Part shown: positions 1 through 9,655 of the stretch, one piece after another
How positions within the stretch are numbered: position 1 is the first letter of the stretch
Layout of the letters: each line of letters starts with the position of its first letter
Source: Neptuniibacter victor
GTDB lineage: Bacteria > Pseudomonadota > Gammaproteobacteria > Pseudomonadales > Balneatricaceae
DNA: 64,000 bases
NCBI GenBank assembly: GCA_027943745.1
Contig: AP025763.1
Coordinates: forward strand, 3,720,001-3,784,000
Direction of reading: 5' to 3'
The notes under the pieces: model-generated
Told to the model about the DNA's origin: nothing
Databases searched by the model: none
What the model saw: only the letters and a program-made list of their open reading frames with translations
Program-made: the position numbers and the translations under genes

Positions 1-3000
1 AACGAAAGCTCCCCCTCCATGATGGAAAAGTTTCTTGCCGAATATGGATTAACAACCAAAGAGGGTGTGGCACTGATGTGTCTCGCTGAAGCCCTGCTCC
101 GTGTCCCTGATAACATTACCATCGATGCACTGATTGAAGATAAGGTTGCCTCAGGCAATTGGAAAGGTCACTTAGGGCAATCAGCATCCTCTTTGGTAAA
201 CAGCTCGACGTGGGCCTTACTCATCACTGGTAAATTACTGCAAAATGATGAAGAGAAAAAACTCGGGTCTACACTAAAAGGGATGATCAAACGACTTGGC
301 GAACCCTTGGTTAGAACCGCCGTTGCACAAGCGATGAAAGAGCTAGGACGCCAATTTGTACTAGGCCGCACGATTGAAGAAGCAACGAAACAAGCCCAGA
401 AATTAGAGAAAAAAGGCTACACCTATTCCTACGACATGTTGGGCGAAGCAGCGAGAACCGATGAAGATGCGGTTCGCTACTTAAACGCTTATTCCCAAGC
501 GATTACTGAACTGAGTACGCGCTGCACAAGCGACGACATTCGCAACAACCCGGGCATCTCTGTCAAATTGTCAGCGCTACATGCCCGCTACGAATGGGGT
601 CAACGTGATCGTGTCATGGCGGAGCTTGTTGAACGGACCCTTTCGTTAGCGATCCAAGCTAAAGAAGCAAATATGGGGTTCAATATCGATGCTGAAGAAG
701 CCGATCGTTTAGATCTGTCTCTCGATGTGATCGATACGGTCTTATCTGACTCACGTCTAGCTAACTGGAACGGATTCGGCATCGTTGTTCAGGCGTTCGG
801 TCAACGCGCCAGCCATGTTTTAGACTGGCTCTATGCCACAGCAACACGTTTAGACCGAAACATTATGGTACGCCTTGTAAAAGGCGCCTATTGGGATGCA
901 GAGATCAAACGCGCTCAAGTTTTAGGCTTAGAAGGCTTCCCTGTTTTCACCCGCAAGGTTAACTCAGACCTATCCTACATGTGCTGTGCAGAAAAACTGC
1001 TAGGCATGACCGATCGAATTTATCCACAATTTGCGACTCATAACGCACACTCTGCGGCCTCGATTCTTTACATGGCGCAGAAACAGAATGTGGATAACTA
1101 CGAATTTCAGCGCCTGCATGGCATGGGCGAATCACTACATGACACTGTGCTTACCTCCAACAACACCCGTTGCCGAATTTATGCGCCGGTTGGAGCACAT
1201 CAAGATCTGCTAGCTTACCTTGTACGTCGCTTATTAGAGAACGGTGCAAACAGCTCCTTTGTGAACCAGATCGTCGATACGCGGATTACTCCTGAGGAGA
1301 TCGCCAAAGATCCTTTCACTCAAATTGAAGAGACCAAAGGCAGTTTGTCCAACTCAGTAATTGCAAAACCAGCAATGATTTTTGGTGAAAAACGACTAAA
1401 TGCCAGAGGGTGGGATATTACAGACCCCGTCACGCTGAATTCGCTTGAAAAGCAACGTGCGGAATTTTTAACGCACACATGGAACGCGGCCCCTTTGATC
1501 TCCGGCACAAGCAGTAGTACTGGTAAGCTCGAGATTTTAAATCCAGCCAACCCAACTGATCTAGTCGGTCATGTGACTTGCACAAACAGCGCAGACATCG
1601 AAACCGCAATAACAGCTGCCGAACTCGGATTTCAACGCTGGTCCAAAACAGATGCTAGCGAGCGCGCTGCCTGCTTACTTCGGGTCGCAGACCTGTTTGA
1701 GCAGAATGCCGCTGAGCTGTTTGCCTTGGCAAGCAGAGAAGCAGGGAAAACACTATTAGATAGCGTCGGCGAAATCCGTGAGGCCGTTGATTTTGCTCGT
1801 TTCTATGCAAATGAAGCGGAAAAGCATAGTGAAGAGAAAGCACGTGGCATCGTCACCTGTATATCCCCTTGGAACTTTCCTCTCGCCATTTTCTCTGGCC
1901 AAGTCTTAGCAGCCATAGCCTCAGGTAACTCAGTCATCGCCAAGCCCGCTGACCAAACACCGTTGATCGCCTTTAGGGCGGTCGAACTTATGCATCAAGC
2001 AGGCATTCCTCAAGATGTTATTCAGTTGCTACCAGGCTCTGGTATCGATGTTGGTGCACCACTCACGGCAGACTCTCGGATTGCCGCCGTATGCTTTACA
2101 GGCTCAACACAAACCGCACAACGAATTAATCGCACGATGGCTGACACTATGGCACCCGATGCCCCTCTCGTGGCTGAAACCGGCGGAATGAACGCTATGA
2201 TCGTTGATTCAACGGCACTACCGGAGCAAGTTGTCCGCGATGTTGTTATGTCAGCATTTCAAAGTGCTGGGCAGCGCTGTTCTGCCCTACGCATGCTCTA
2301 CGTGCAGGAGGATATCGCTAATAACCTACTTGATATGCTATTTGGTGCAATGGATGAACTGCGTATCGATAACCCCTGGCTGTTAAGTTCTGATTTAGGC
2401 CCCGTCATCGATACTGCTGCAAAAGATAAAATCAGCCGCCATTGCGAAGCTTACGCAGCGAAAGGCAAACTTCTCAAACAACTAGAAGTGCCAGCTGAAG
2501 GTCACTATGTAGCACCGAGCGTTATCGCTGTTGACGGCATCTCAGAGCTAAAAGAGGAGATTTTTGGTCCTGTTCTACATATCGCCACTTTTAAAGCCAG
2601 CGACATAGATAACGTCGTTAACGAGATAAACCAAAAAGGCTACGGTCTAACATTTGGCCTACATACGCGAGTAGATAATCGCGTAGAGCAAATCATTGAA
2701 AAAATAAAAGTGGGTAACATTTATGTCAACCGCAACCAGATCGGTGCCGTTGTAGGTTCTCAACCATTTGGTGGTGAAGGCCTGTCAGGTACTGGTCCCA
2801 AGGCGGGCGGGCCACATTACGTTAAACGCTTTACACGTTCAGAAAACACGTTATCGGTGACAGCGGCTACTACCGATCAGGTAGACGAATCAACATTATC
2901 CGCACTAATAGCAGAGCTTGAAAGCAATAGTGATGCGATAAACAGTTACTCAGTTAACGACCTTTTCAGCGCAGAGTTATCTTCCCTTGCCTCTCTAGGT

Positions 3001-3453
3001 GCGCACACAACTGAAATGCCTGGACCTACAGGCGAGCTTAATCTTCTATCGGAAGTTCCTCGTGGAACCGTTCTCTGCCTTGGCCCAGATGCTGCCAGCG
3101 CGACTCAACAAGCCGCTGTCGCATTAGCGCAAGGGAATAAAGTGATCGTTATCGCACAGGATATCCAACCGTTATTGCAGAAAGCAGCGCAAGCCAGTCT
3201 TCCTCTACTCGGTGCAGAAGGTCAGCTAAGCGATGCAGCGATAAGTACCTGCACAGGTTTTTATGCCATCTGCTGTAACGCAGAACCAGAACAGTTACGT
3301 AGTGTCAGAAAAGCCTTAGCACAAAGGGAAGGAGCATTGCTTCCATTGATCACCGAACTCGATCAACCAGAACGTTTTGTTATGGAACGCCACCTGTGTG
3401 TCGATACAACGGCAGCGGGAGGCAATGCAAGCTTGATCGCCGCAACAGAGTAA
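1..3453 (+). CDS. putA: Bifunctional proline dehydrogenase / delta-1-pyrroline-5-carboxylate dehydrogenase, 5'-truncated by the window edge
   Basis: PutA oxidises proline to glutamate in two steps, using FAD in the proline dehydrogenase domain and NAD in the aldehyde dehydrogenase domain, at the inner membrane. The reading frame is open to base 1 (six codons precede the ATG at 19), and the first visible residues match the region before the PRODH barrel, so the true start lies outside the window. PRODH occupies roughly residues 60-420 counted from base 19, with RLVKGAYWDAEIK and the paired arginines in YLVRRLLENGA. The P5C dehydrogenase domain follows, with catalytic Cys754 in GQRCSALR. The C-terminal 170 residues, ending near TAAAGGNASL, match the C-terminal domain of long PutA proteins. 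Whether an N-terminal ribbon-helix-helix repressor domain exists cannot be seen. A strong terminator follows. Confidence 0.96.
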   Translation, partial: NESSPSMMEKFLAEYGLTTKEGVALMCLAEALLRVPDNITIDALIEDKVASGNWKGHLGQSASSLVNSSTWALLITGKLLQNDEEKKLGSTLKGMIKRLGEPLVRTAVAQAMKELGRQFVLGRTIEEATKQAQKLEKKGYTYSYDMLGEAARTDEDAVRYLNAYSQAITELSTRCTSDDIRNNPGISVKLSALHARYEWGQRDRVMAELVERTLSLAIQAKEANMGFNIDAEEADRLDLSLDVIDTVLSDSRLANWNGFGIVVQAFGQRASHVLDWLYATATRLDRNIMVRLVKGAYWDAEIKRAQVLGLEGFPVFTRKVNSDLSYMCCAEKLLGMTDRIYPQFATHNAHSAASILYMAQKQNVDNYEFQRLHGMGESLHDTVLTSNNTRCRIYAPVGAHQDLLAYLVRRLLENGANSSFVNQIVDTRITPEEIAKDPFTQIEETKGSLSNSVIAKPAMIFGEKRLNARGWDITDPVTLNSLEKQRAEFLTHTWNAAPLISGTSSSTGKLEILNPANPTDLVGHVTCTNSADIETAITAAELGFQRWSKTDASERAACLLRVADLFEQNAAELFALASREAGKTLLDSVGEIREAVDFARFYANEAEKHSEEKARGIVTCISPWNFPLAIFSGQVLAAIASGNSVIAKPADQTPLIAFRAVELMHQAGIPQDVIQLLPGSGIDVGAPLTADSRIAAVCFTGSTQTAQRINRTMADTMAPDAPLVAETGGMNAMIVDSTALPEQVVRDVVMSAFQSAGQRCSALRMLYVQEDIANNLLDMLFGAMDELRIDNPWLLSSDLGPVIDTAAKDKISRHCEAYAAKGKLLKQLEVPAEGHYVAPSVIAVDGISELKEEIFGPVLHIATFKASDIDNVVNEINQKGYGLTFGLHTRVDNRVEQIIEKIKVGNIYVNRNQIGAVVGSQPFGGEGLSGTGPKAGGPHYVKRFTRSENTLSVTAATTDQVDESTLSALIAELESNSDAINSYSVNDLFSAELSSLASLGAHTTEMPGPTGELNLLSEVPRGTVLCLGPDAASATQQAAVALAQGNKVIVIAQDIQPLLQKAAQASLPLLGAEGQLSDAAISTCTGFYAICCNAEPEQLRSVRKALAQREGALLPLITELDQPERFVMERHLCVDTTAAGGNASLIAATE

Positions 3454-3531
3454 TATCAGTAAGCGACTCTATTTATTAACCGTCCACTTACTTCGTTATT
3501 TGATTCATGGGCAAATTTCGAAGATCTTTAT

Positions 3532-3568
3532 CCCCGGCGGCATGCCATTCGCTGCCGGGGAGTTTTTT
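3532..3568 (+). terminator. Rho-independent terminator of putA
   Basis: CCCCGGCGGC (3532-3541) pairs with GCTGCCGGGG (3551-3560), a ten-base-pair stem with one G-U pair, and is followed by AGTTTTTTTA. The opposite side has no A tract, so it appears to serve only the plus strand. Confidence 0.85.
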
Positions 3569-3586
3569 TATTCTAGGGTAATGAGA

Positions 3587-6121
3587 CTAGCGTAAATACC
3601 AGTCTAAGAAATTCTCTGCTGGCATTGGCCTTGCGATCAAATACCCTTGAATCTGATCACAGTTTAGCGCTTTCAACATCGCATACTGAGTTTCAGTTTC
3701 AATACCTTCTGCCACCACTTCTAAGCCCATCGCTTGGCTCATATCAATAATGGAAGAAACGATCGTTCTATCAACATCAGAGCTTTCAATATTAATAAGG
3801 AAACTACGATCTATCTTCAAAACATCCATGTTAATGTTTCGTATATAACTAAGACTTGAATAACCCGTACCAAAGTCATCTATCGCAATACGAATACCAG
3901 CATCGCGTAACTGATTAATGGCCCGCTTAGTTTCTTCTAAACAATGTAAGAAGCTAGTTTCAGTTAACTCAACCGATAACAGATAGGGGGGTAGCTGATG
4001 CTTTTGTATGACTTTAAGAATGTCCTCAGCCATATCTTGACGCTGCATCTGCTTCGCTGAAACATTAATCGCAACCGGTATAGCGTAGCCCTTCTCATAC
4101 CAAGCAGCGCTCTGTCTGACCGCTTCACATAAAACGTAATGACCAATCTGATCAATTAAACCTAAATCTTCTGCCAGCGGAATAAACTCATCTGGAGGGA
4201 TAAACCCTAACTGCGGATGCTGCCAACGGATCAGTGCTTCAGCCCCCTCAGTTTTACGATCCACTAGACTCACTTTGGGCTGGTAATATAATTCAAATTG
4301 CTCTGTATCGATGGCCCGCTGAAGATCATTAGCCATGCGATAACGAGACTGAACAATACGATGCTGCTCTGAAGAGAAAAAACGAAAGCTATTACGACCA
4401 AAATCCTTTGCTTGCTTAACCGCTACTTCAGCACACTGAAAAAGCTCTTCGGCTATAGTGGCATCTGTCGGAAAGAAACTTACCCCTACGCTTGCGGTTA
4501 ATTGCACCTCTTTTCCAGAGATTACAATGGGCTGCTTTATCGCCTGCAATAACCTATTTAAGAACTCGCTAACGACAGTATCATCTTCAACATCGGTCAA
4601 AATCATATTAAAAGAATCACCACCAAAACGCGCGACAGTATCGCCCTCGTCAAGCTGTGCTTCTATCCGACGACCGACCTCTCGAAGCACTAAGTCGCCT
4701 GCCTCTAAACCTAAGCGATCATTTATACGCTGAAAGAAATCAAGATCCAGAAAAGCCAAAGCCGCCTTATGACCATGTTCTTGTGCATAACCTAAAGAGA
4801 GATGCAGACGATCATTAAACATTTTCCGATTTGGCAGACGTGTTAGCTCATCAAAATACGCTAAACGCTTAATCCTCGCTTCGGACTTTTTAATTTCCGA
4901 AAGGTCGGAAAAAATTGATGCATACTGGCAGATCTCACCACTATCATCTTCAACCACCGTTATCGTTAACCATTCAGGATAGATCGTGCCATCTTTACGT
5001 CTATTCCAGATCTCTCCCTGCCAATGCCCCTTTTCATGTAATTGCTTCCACATGGTTTGATAGAAAGCAGCATCATGCCTTCCAGAGCTCAACAGGTTTG
5101 GATTCTTTCCTAATACTTCCCACTCTTCATAACCCGTAATCTCAGTAAAAGCGGGATTAACGCGCTGAATCGTCGCGTTAAGATCGGTGACGACAATCGC
5201 CTCCATAGAGGCTTCAATCACTTTATCAGCAAGCTTTAAATTATGTTGTGAGATAGCAAGCGCTCTATCACGCTCGTTTAACAACTCCTTCAAACGATAA
5301 ACGTAATCCATCTCAACATTGCGCAAGATATCGCTATAAGAGATAAGACCGATCACTTCACCATCGTGCCGTTTCACACCTAAGTGATGAAAACTATGCT
5401 GACGAAATATCTTTCGCGCGTTATAGAGACTTAAATCTGCTTCAACGGAGATCAGCGAGCCATTAACAAACTCAGTTAATGGCTCATCAATATGGCCATC
5501 AGCTAAACAGACCATCAGATCATTCTCAGTGATGATCCCTTTTATCTCATCATTACTTCCAATTAATGCCGCAGAATGGCCTGTTGTTTTTAACCGCTCG
5601 GCGGCCATTCTAGCCGTCTCAGATTCCGGAATCATCAAAGCTTCATGGCTGATGACATCCGCGACTGAACGAAGAAAAAGATCGTGTTCAACGCCTTGGC
5701 TATTAACAACATCGGTTTCAGACAAAATACCAAAAAGACAGCCTTCATCATCCACAACAATCAGGTGTCGAAAACCGCCCGCAAGAAAGGATAAACCTGC
5801 ATCATCAATTGTTTCAGACGTCGTTACCGTTTTAAGCGGGGCAGACATACAGCGAGCAACACTAGTCGTTGCAAAATCAGCACCCGCGACGGTTAACCGC
5901 ATAATATCACGTCGAGTAACAATACCGACCGGACGGTTTGTTTTGCAGACAACAACGCACCCAATACTATGCTTAGCCATAAGGCTCACCACTAAAGCAA
6001 CATAATCATCTGGCGTACAAGTAACCAGGTCCTGCTGTGCAACCTGTCGTACAAGCAGCGATTTATGTTGGTAGGGCGAATCAGTAAGCATCGTCAAAAG
6101 CCAAAAAAGTCCTAGGATCAC
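3587..6121 (-). CDS. CBS(x4)-PAS-GGDEF(degenerate)-EAL cyclic-di-GMP signalling protein
   Basis: Predicted cytoplasmic phosphodiesterase of cyclic di-GMP with a large ligand-sensing N-terminus. About residues 20-275 hold four CBS motifs (two Bateman pairs, usually adenine-nucleotide sensors), 300-420 a PAS domain, 430-585 a GGDEF domain and 595-840 an EAL domain. The cyclase signature reads GGDSF instead of GGDEF/GGEEF, so that domain is probably inactive or only binds GTP. The EAL domain keeps EALIRW, the metal-binding ELTET and DDFGTGYSS, KIDRSF and AEGIET, so hydrolysis is likely. The start is uncertain: GTG at 6121 has TTAGGT upstream, while ATG at 6091 lacks a clear ribosome site. No predicted membrane segment. 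Confidence 0.9.
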   Translation of the reverse strand: MILGLFWLLTMLTDSPYQHKSLLVRQVAQQDLVTCTPDDYVALVVSLMAKHSIGCVVVCKTNRPVGIVTRRDIMRLTVAGADFATTSVARCMSAPLKTVTTSETIDDAGLSFLAGGFRHLIVVDDEGCLFGILSETDVVNSQGVEHDLFLRSVADVISHEALMIPESETARMAAERLKTTGHSAALIGSNDEIKGIITENDLMVCLADGHIDEPLTEFVNGSLISVEADLSLYNARKIFRQHSFHHLGVKRHDGEVIGLISYSDILRNVEMDYVYRLKELLNERDRALAISQHNLKLADKVIEASMEAIVVTDLNATIQRVNPAFTEITGYEEWEVLGKNPNLLSSGRHDAAFYQTMWKQLHEKGHWQGEIWNRRKDGTIYPEWLTITVVEDDSGEICQYASIFSDLSEIKKSEARIKRLAYFDELTRLPNRKMFNDRLHLSLGYAQEHGHKAALAFLDLDFFQRINDRLGLEAGDLVLREVGRRIEAQLDEGDTVARFGGDSFNMILTDVEDDTVVSEFLNRLLQAIKQPIVISGKEVQLTASVGVSFFPTDATIAEELFQCAEVAVKQAKDFGRNSFRFFSSEQHRIVQSRYRMANDLQRAIDTEQFELYYQPKVSLVDRKTEGAEALIRWQHPQLGFIPPDEFIPLAEDLGLIDQIGHYVLCEAVRQSAAWYEKGYAIPVAINVSAKQMQRQDMAEDILKVIQKHQLPPYLLSVELTETSFLHCLEETKRAINQLRDAGIRIAIDDFGTGYSSLSYIRNINMDVLKIDRSFLINIESSDVDRTIVSSIIDMSQAMGLEVVAEGIETETQYAMLKALNCDQIQGYLIARPMPAENFLDWYLR

Positions 6122-6139
6122 ACATCATACCTAACCTAT

Positions 6140-6162
6140 TTCAAACGTGTAAACCGTTTGAA
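6140..6162. promoter_or_regulatory. Perfect 8-bp inverted repeat ahead of the CBS/EAL gene (candidate operator)
   Basis: TTCAAACG, seven bases, CGTTTGAA. The dyad sits 19-41 bases upstream of the GTG at 6121, just downstream of plausible promoter elements on the minus strand (TTGATG and TATTCT). The regulator that would bind it is unknown; the operator role is inference from position and symmetry. Confidence 0.4.
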
Positions 6163-6218
6163 TCACCTAGAATACAATGCGTTGACAAACATCAATCAAA
6201 CAAAGCAGCCCAAAAACC

Positions 6219-6249
6219 AAAAAACCGACACTGCTAATGTCGGTTTTTT
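6219..6249 (-). terminator. Rho-independent terminator of trmB
   Basis: CCGACA (6225-6230) and TGTCGG (6238-6243) form a stem flanked by six A and six T, so it can act in both directions. On the minus strand it lies immediately after trmB and separates it from the CBS/EAL gene. Confidence 0.85.
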
Positions 6250-6271
6250 AATAACAATTTTAGTCAATGGC

Positions 6272-7003
6272 TCAGCTAACTTTCTCGAACATCAGGTCCC
6301 ATACCCCATGACCTAATCGCTCGCCGCGCTTCTGAAACTTTGTGACAGGGCGCCATTCTGGCTGTGGCGAATACTGACCTTTACCGGCAGCATTAGTATA
6401 ACCATCGGCAGCGCTCATCACTTCCATCATATGCTCGGCATAATTTTCCCAATCAGTCGCCATATGGAAAACACCGCCAATTTTGAGTTTCTTACGCAAA
6501 GTCTGCGCAAATTCTGGCTGAACGATTCGTCGCTTGTGATGACGCTTTTTATGCCAAGGATCGGCAAAAAAGAGCTGAATACAATCGAGACTTCCATCAG
6601 GAATCGACTGCGCCAACACTTCAATCGCATCCTCACAAAATACCCGTATATTCTTGAGACCATTCTTTTCAGCGTTACTTAACAAACGCCCTACACCAGG
6701 CCGATGCACCTCAACGCCGATGTAGTTTTTTTCAGGCTGGTCTTTGGCCATCTCAACCAAAGAGTCACCCATGCCAAAACCAATTTCGAGCACAACCGGT
6801 GCTTCTCTACCAAATATCGTATTTAGATCCAGCATACCTTGGCTTAAATCCAATCCCATATGCGGCCATACTTCATCCATTGCTTTTTGCTGACCTTCGG
6901 TCATGCGGCCCGCACGTAACACAAAACTTTTTACTGTGCGCATATGTTTTTCTTCAGCAGCGTTTTCCGAATCTTGCTGCTCGATATTATTCTCTTCTGT
7001 CAT
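6272..7003 (-). CDS. trmB: tRNA (guanine-N7-)-methyltransferase
   Basis: Transfers a methyl group from S-adenosylmethionine to N7 of G46 in the variable loop of tRNA. The protein has the Rossmann SAM-binding motif [10 protein letters not shown], then [13 protein letters not shown], and the family signature [14 protein letters not shown], over a normal length of about 243 residues. ATG at 7003 is preferred over the TTG one codon upstream. The N-terminus is acidic and poorly conserved in this family. It follows thiG on the same strand after about 100 bases and ends at its own terminator. Confidence 0.95.
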   Translation of the reverse strand: MTEENNIEQQDSENAAEEKHMRTVKSFVLRAGRMTEGQQKAMDEVWPHMGLDLSQGMLDLNTIFGREAPVVLEIGFGMGDSLVEMAKDQPEKNYIGVEVHRPGVGRLLSNAEKNGLKNIRVFCEDAIEVLAQSIPDGSLDCIQLFFADPWHKKRHHKRRIVQPEFAQTLRKKLKIGGVFHMATDWENYAEHMMEVMSAADGYTNAAGKGQYSPQPEWRPVTKFQKRGERLGHGVWDLMFEKVS

Positions 7004-7107
7004 CAACCTGGCCTAAAAAGCAAAGCCTGATCAAAAGACCAGGCTAGATAATATGTGATACTTAGTTTAGTGCTAAAAGATTATTTCTTGGCACACCACT
7101 TAGATCT

Positions 7108-7899
7108 CTAACCGACAATTGTCCCTTCTAACGGGGATGATGCGCTTGCATATTTCTTACGAGGCATTCGACCTGCCAAATATGCTTCACGACCCGCTTC
7201 AACCGCCTTACGCATCGCTGATGCCATAAGAATAGGGTTACGAGCACCCGCAATCGCCGAATTCATCAACACCGCTTCACATCCCATTTCCATGGCAACA
7301 GCTGCTTCAGAAGCAGTACCTACTCCCGCATCAACCAATACTGGCACTTTGCAGTCTTCCATGATCACATTAATGTTATGCGGATTCAAAATACCTAAAC
7401 CAGAACCAATCATTGAGCCCAAAGGCATGATTGATACACAGCCAATACTTTCCAGCTCTTTAGCTACAATTGGATCATCACTGGTATAAACCATCACTTT
7501 AAAGCCATCACGAACAAGTTCATCCGCCGCTTTAATGGTATCGACCACATTTGGATATAGTGTTTTCTGATCGCCCAGCACTTCAAGCTTAACGAGGTCA
7601 TGCCCATCCATTAGCTCTCGGGCCAGTTTACACGTTCGCACAGCGTCAGCGGCGTTAAAGCAACCCGCAGTATTTGGCAAAATCGTGTACTTTTCAGGGG
7701 AGATAACATCCAGAAGGTTTGGCTCATCAGGATTTTGACCAATATTGGTACGTCGCACTGCCACCGTAACAATTTCTGCACCACTCGCTTCAATTGCTAA
7801 ACGAGTTTCATCAAGGTCTCGGTATTTTCCTGTACCAATCAACAAACGAGAATTATAGCTTTTGCCTGCAATAATTAATGGGTCATTCTGCTGTGACAT
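7108..7899 (-). CDS. thiG: Thiazole synthase ThiG
   Basis: Builds the thiazole phosphate half of thiamine from deoxyxylulose 5-phosphate, dehydroglycine (or iminoglycine) and ThiS thiocarboxylate. The (beta/alpha)8 fold is recognisable from [10 protein letters not shown] near the N-terminus, the Schiff-base lysine in VKLEVLGD, the phosphate-binding [11 protein letters not shown] and [12 protein letters not shown]. The ATG at 7899 has TTGGA seven bases upstream and gives 263 residues; the longer in-frame TTG at 7911 is unlikely. It lies directly after thiS, the protein that donates its sulfur. Confidence 0.96.
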   Translation of the reverse strand: MSQQNDPLIIAGKSYNSRLLIGTGKYRDLDETRLAIEASGAEIVTVAVRRTNIGQNPDEPNLLDVISPEKYTILPNTAGCFNAADAVRTCKLARELMDGHDLVKLEVLGDQKTLYPNVVDTIKAADELVRDGFKVMVYTSDDPIVAKELESIGCVSIMPLGSMIGSGLGILNPHNINVIMEDCKVPVLVDAGVGTASEAAVAMEMGCEAVLMNSAIAGARNPILMASAMRKAVEAGREAYLAGRMPRKKYASASSPLEGTIVG

Positions 7900-7957
7900 G
7901 GTGTGTTCCAATATTAATAGTGATTATAAGTCGATAATAGTTTGTGAACCTGCAGCA

Positions 7958-8158
7958 TTACCCGCCGCCGATTGCATGCACAATTTCCACCCGATCCGCT
8001 TCTTTTAGAACAGTTTCTACATGCTCGCTACGGGGAATAATTTCTAAATTTAACTCTATGGCGATTCGCTTCTCGCCCAGCTCCAGCTGTGAAATCAAAC
8101 TAGATAAGGTGATATCATCTTGCACTTGTAGCATCTCACCATTTACCTGAATCTGCAT
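7958..8158 (-). CDS. thiS: Sulfur carrier protein ThiS
   Basis: Ubiquitin-like sulfur carrier of 66 residues for thiazole synthesis. It begins MQIQVNGE and ends in Ile-Gly-Gly-Gly; the C-terminal glycine is adenylated and thiocarboxylated in this family. The ATG at 8158 is preceded by AGGAG, and an upstream in-frame extension to 8212 would overlap the preceding gene. The ribosome site lies next to the stop codon of the DUF423 gene, which suggests coupled translation. No TPP riboswitch is visible between the genes. Confidence 0.93.
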   Translation of the reverse strand: MQIQVNGEMLQVQDDITLSSLISQLELGEKRIAIELNLEIIPRSEHVETVLKEADRVEIVHAIGGG

Positions 8159-8162
8159 TGAT

Positions 8163-8543
8163 TTATCTCCTATTCGACAAAATGGCTGTATACGCGATAA
8201 ACAACCAGCCACACAAAAATGCTAAACCACCTAATGGGGTTACTGCCCCAAACATACGAATGCCAGTTAAAGCTAGCAGATATAAGCTACCCGAAAAAAG
8301 CACAATACCCACGATAAATGCGATCGCTGCCCAGCCCAAATATTTCATTGAAAAGCACGTCGGCGCGAACGCAATACACAGTAATGCAAACGTGTGGTAA
8401 AACTGATATTCAACACCGGTTCGATACACTGTATATAGACTAGGCTCGAGCACCGTTTTTAAGCCATGAGCGCCAAACGCACCCAACGCAACGGCTAAAA
8501 AACCGCTCACGGCAGCAACGAGTAATACAGTCGCTTTACTCAT
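8163..8543 (-). CDS. DUF423 family small membrane protein (YgdD-like)
   Basis: A protein of about 126 residues with four hydrophobic segments, including AFGAHGL near residue 25 and the C-terminal GGLAFLCGWLFIAY, typical of the DUF423/YgdD family. The family has no established biochemical function. The ATG at 8543 has GGGAG five bases upstream; the TTG at 8555 is less likely. Its stop is four bases from the thiS start, so it is the first gene of a DUF423-thiS-thiG unit. Confidence 0.88.
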   Translation of the reverse strand: MSKATVLLVAAVSGFLAVALGAFGAHGLKTVLEPSLYTVYRTGVEYQFYHTFALLCIAFAPTCFSMKYLGWAAIAFIVGIVLFSGSLYLLALTGIRMFGAVTPLGGLAFLCGWLFIAYTAILSNRR

Positions 8544-8600
8544 TAGAGCTCCCAAGCAAACAATTTATGGGATTATACCGAATTTGCTTATTTGAGGCAC

Positions 8601-8622
8601 AAAAAAGCCGCTCTAAAGCGGC
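8601..8622 (-). terminator. Rho-independent terminator of rpoH
   Basis: GCCGCT (8607-8612) and AGCGGC (8617-8622) pair around a four-base loop. On the minus strand the hairpin is followed by six T, 20 bases after the rpoH stop codon. Confidence 0.85.
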
Positions 8623-8642
8623 TTCTTAAAACAGCGCTCTAT

Positions 8643-9497
8643 TTAAGCTTCCATAGAGACACGAATTTTCTTCATAGCATTTTTCTCTAGCTGCCTGATT
8701 CGCTCTGCCGAGACGCCATACTCCGCTGCCAATTCATGCAAAGTCGCTTTATCATCAGTTAACCAACGGCGCGCTAAGATATCTTTGCTTCGCTCATCAA
8801 GTTCAGACATCGCACTCATCAAACGACGCTGGGAATCCTGCTCCCAGTTTGAATCTTCAACCTGAAGGGAAGGATCTGCACTTTTATCTTCTAGGAAATG
8901 TGCAGGTGCCCATGCAGCTTGTTCATCATCAGCGCCTTCAGGGGCATCAAATGCAGTATCAATAGAAGCCATCCGGCCTTCCATCTGACGAACTGTTTTA
9001 GCTTCTACACCTAGATCTTCAGCAATCGAATTAACTTCATCCGTGGTCATCCAGCCTAAGCCCTTTTTCTTCGATCGAAGATTAAAGAACAATTTACGCT
9101 GAGCTTTCGTCGTCGCAACTTTAACAATACGCCAATTGCGAAGAATAAATTCATGCATCTCCGCTTTAACCCAATGCACCGCAAAGGATACCAAGCGAAC
9201 ACCCATGGTTGGATCAAAACGCTTAACCGCTTTCATCAAGCCCACGTTACCCTCTTGGATCAAATCACCTAGCGGTAACCCATAACCAGAGTAGGTTTTT
9301 GCAACATGAACGACAAAACGCAGATGCGACATAACGAGTCGGCGAGCGGCTTCAACATCACCATCAAATTGCAAACGCTCACCCAGAGAACGCTCCTCTT
9401 CGACACTTAATACTGGAATAGCAGTCACAGACTGCATATACGCATCCAGATTACGGCCCGGAGAAAGGTTTTCTACAACTTGTAAGCTAGTGCCCAT
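8643..9497 (-). CDS. rpoH: RNA polymerase sigma-32 factor RpoH
   Basis: Heat-shock sigma factor directing RNA polymerase to chaperone and protease promoters. Length (284 residues) is typical. Region 2 contains [19 protein letters not shown] and [14 protein letters not shown], followed by the RpoH box QRKLFFNLR that separates it from other sigma-70 relatives. Region 4 ends with the helix-turn-helix [20 protein letters not shown]. The ATG at 9497 has GAGGT at good spacing. It lies downstream of ftsX on the same strand, the usual ftsYEX-rpoH order of gammaproteobacteria. Confidence 0.97.
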   Translation of the reverse strand: MGTSLQVVENLSPGRNLDAYMQSVTAIPVLSVEEERSLGERLQFDGDVEAARRLVMSHLRFVVHVAKTYSGYGLPLGDLIQEGNVGLMKAVKRFDPTMGVRLVSFAVHWVKAEMHEFILRNWRIVKVATTKAQRKLFFNLRSKKKGLGWMTTDEVNSIAEDLGVEAKTVRQMEGRMASIDTAFDAPEGADDEQAAWAPAHFLEDKSADPSLQVEDSNWEQDSQRRLMSAMSELDERSKDILARRWLTDDKATLHELAAEYGVSAERIRQLEKNAMKKIRVSMEA

Positions 9498-9655
9498 TAA
9501 TGACCTCGCATAATTTGCTTACTACTATCAGATTCGCAAATATGACTCAATTTTTAATACAAAAGTTCAATCTAATTTCCACCGATTAATACAGCGGACC
9601 GGAAAATATAGCGGGGTTAACGTTAAAACGCAAATATGACAGGGTAATGAAATAA

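Noticed and set aside
5529-6005. 158-codon open frame opposite the CBS domains
   Set aside because: The minus-strand protein is well supported by CBS, PAS, GGDEF and EAL motifs; the opposite frame has no recognisable domain or ribosome site.
8159-8162. TPP riboswitch ahead of thiS
   Set aside because: thiS starts four bases after the DUF423 stop and no thi-box elements are present upstream of the cluster.
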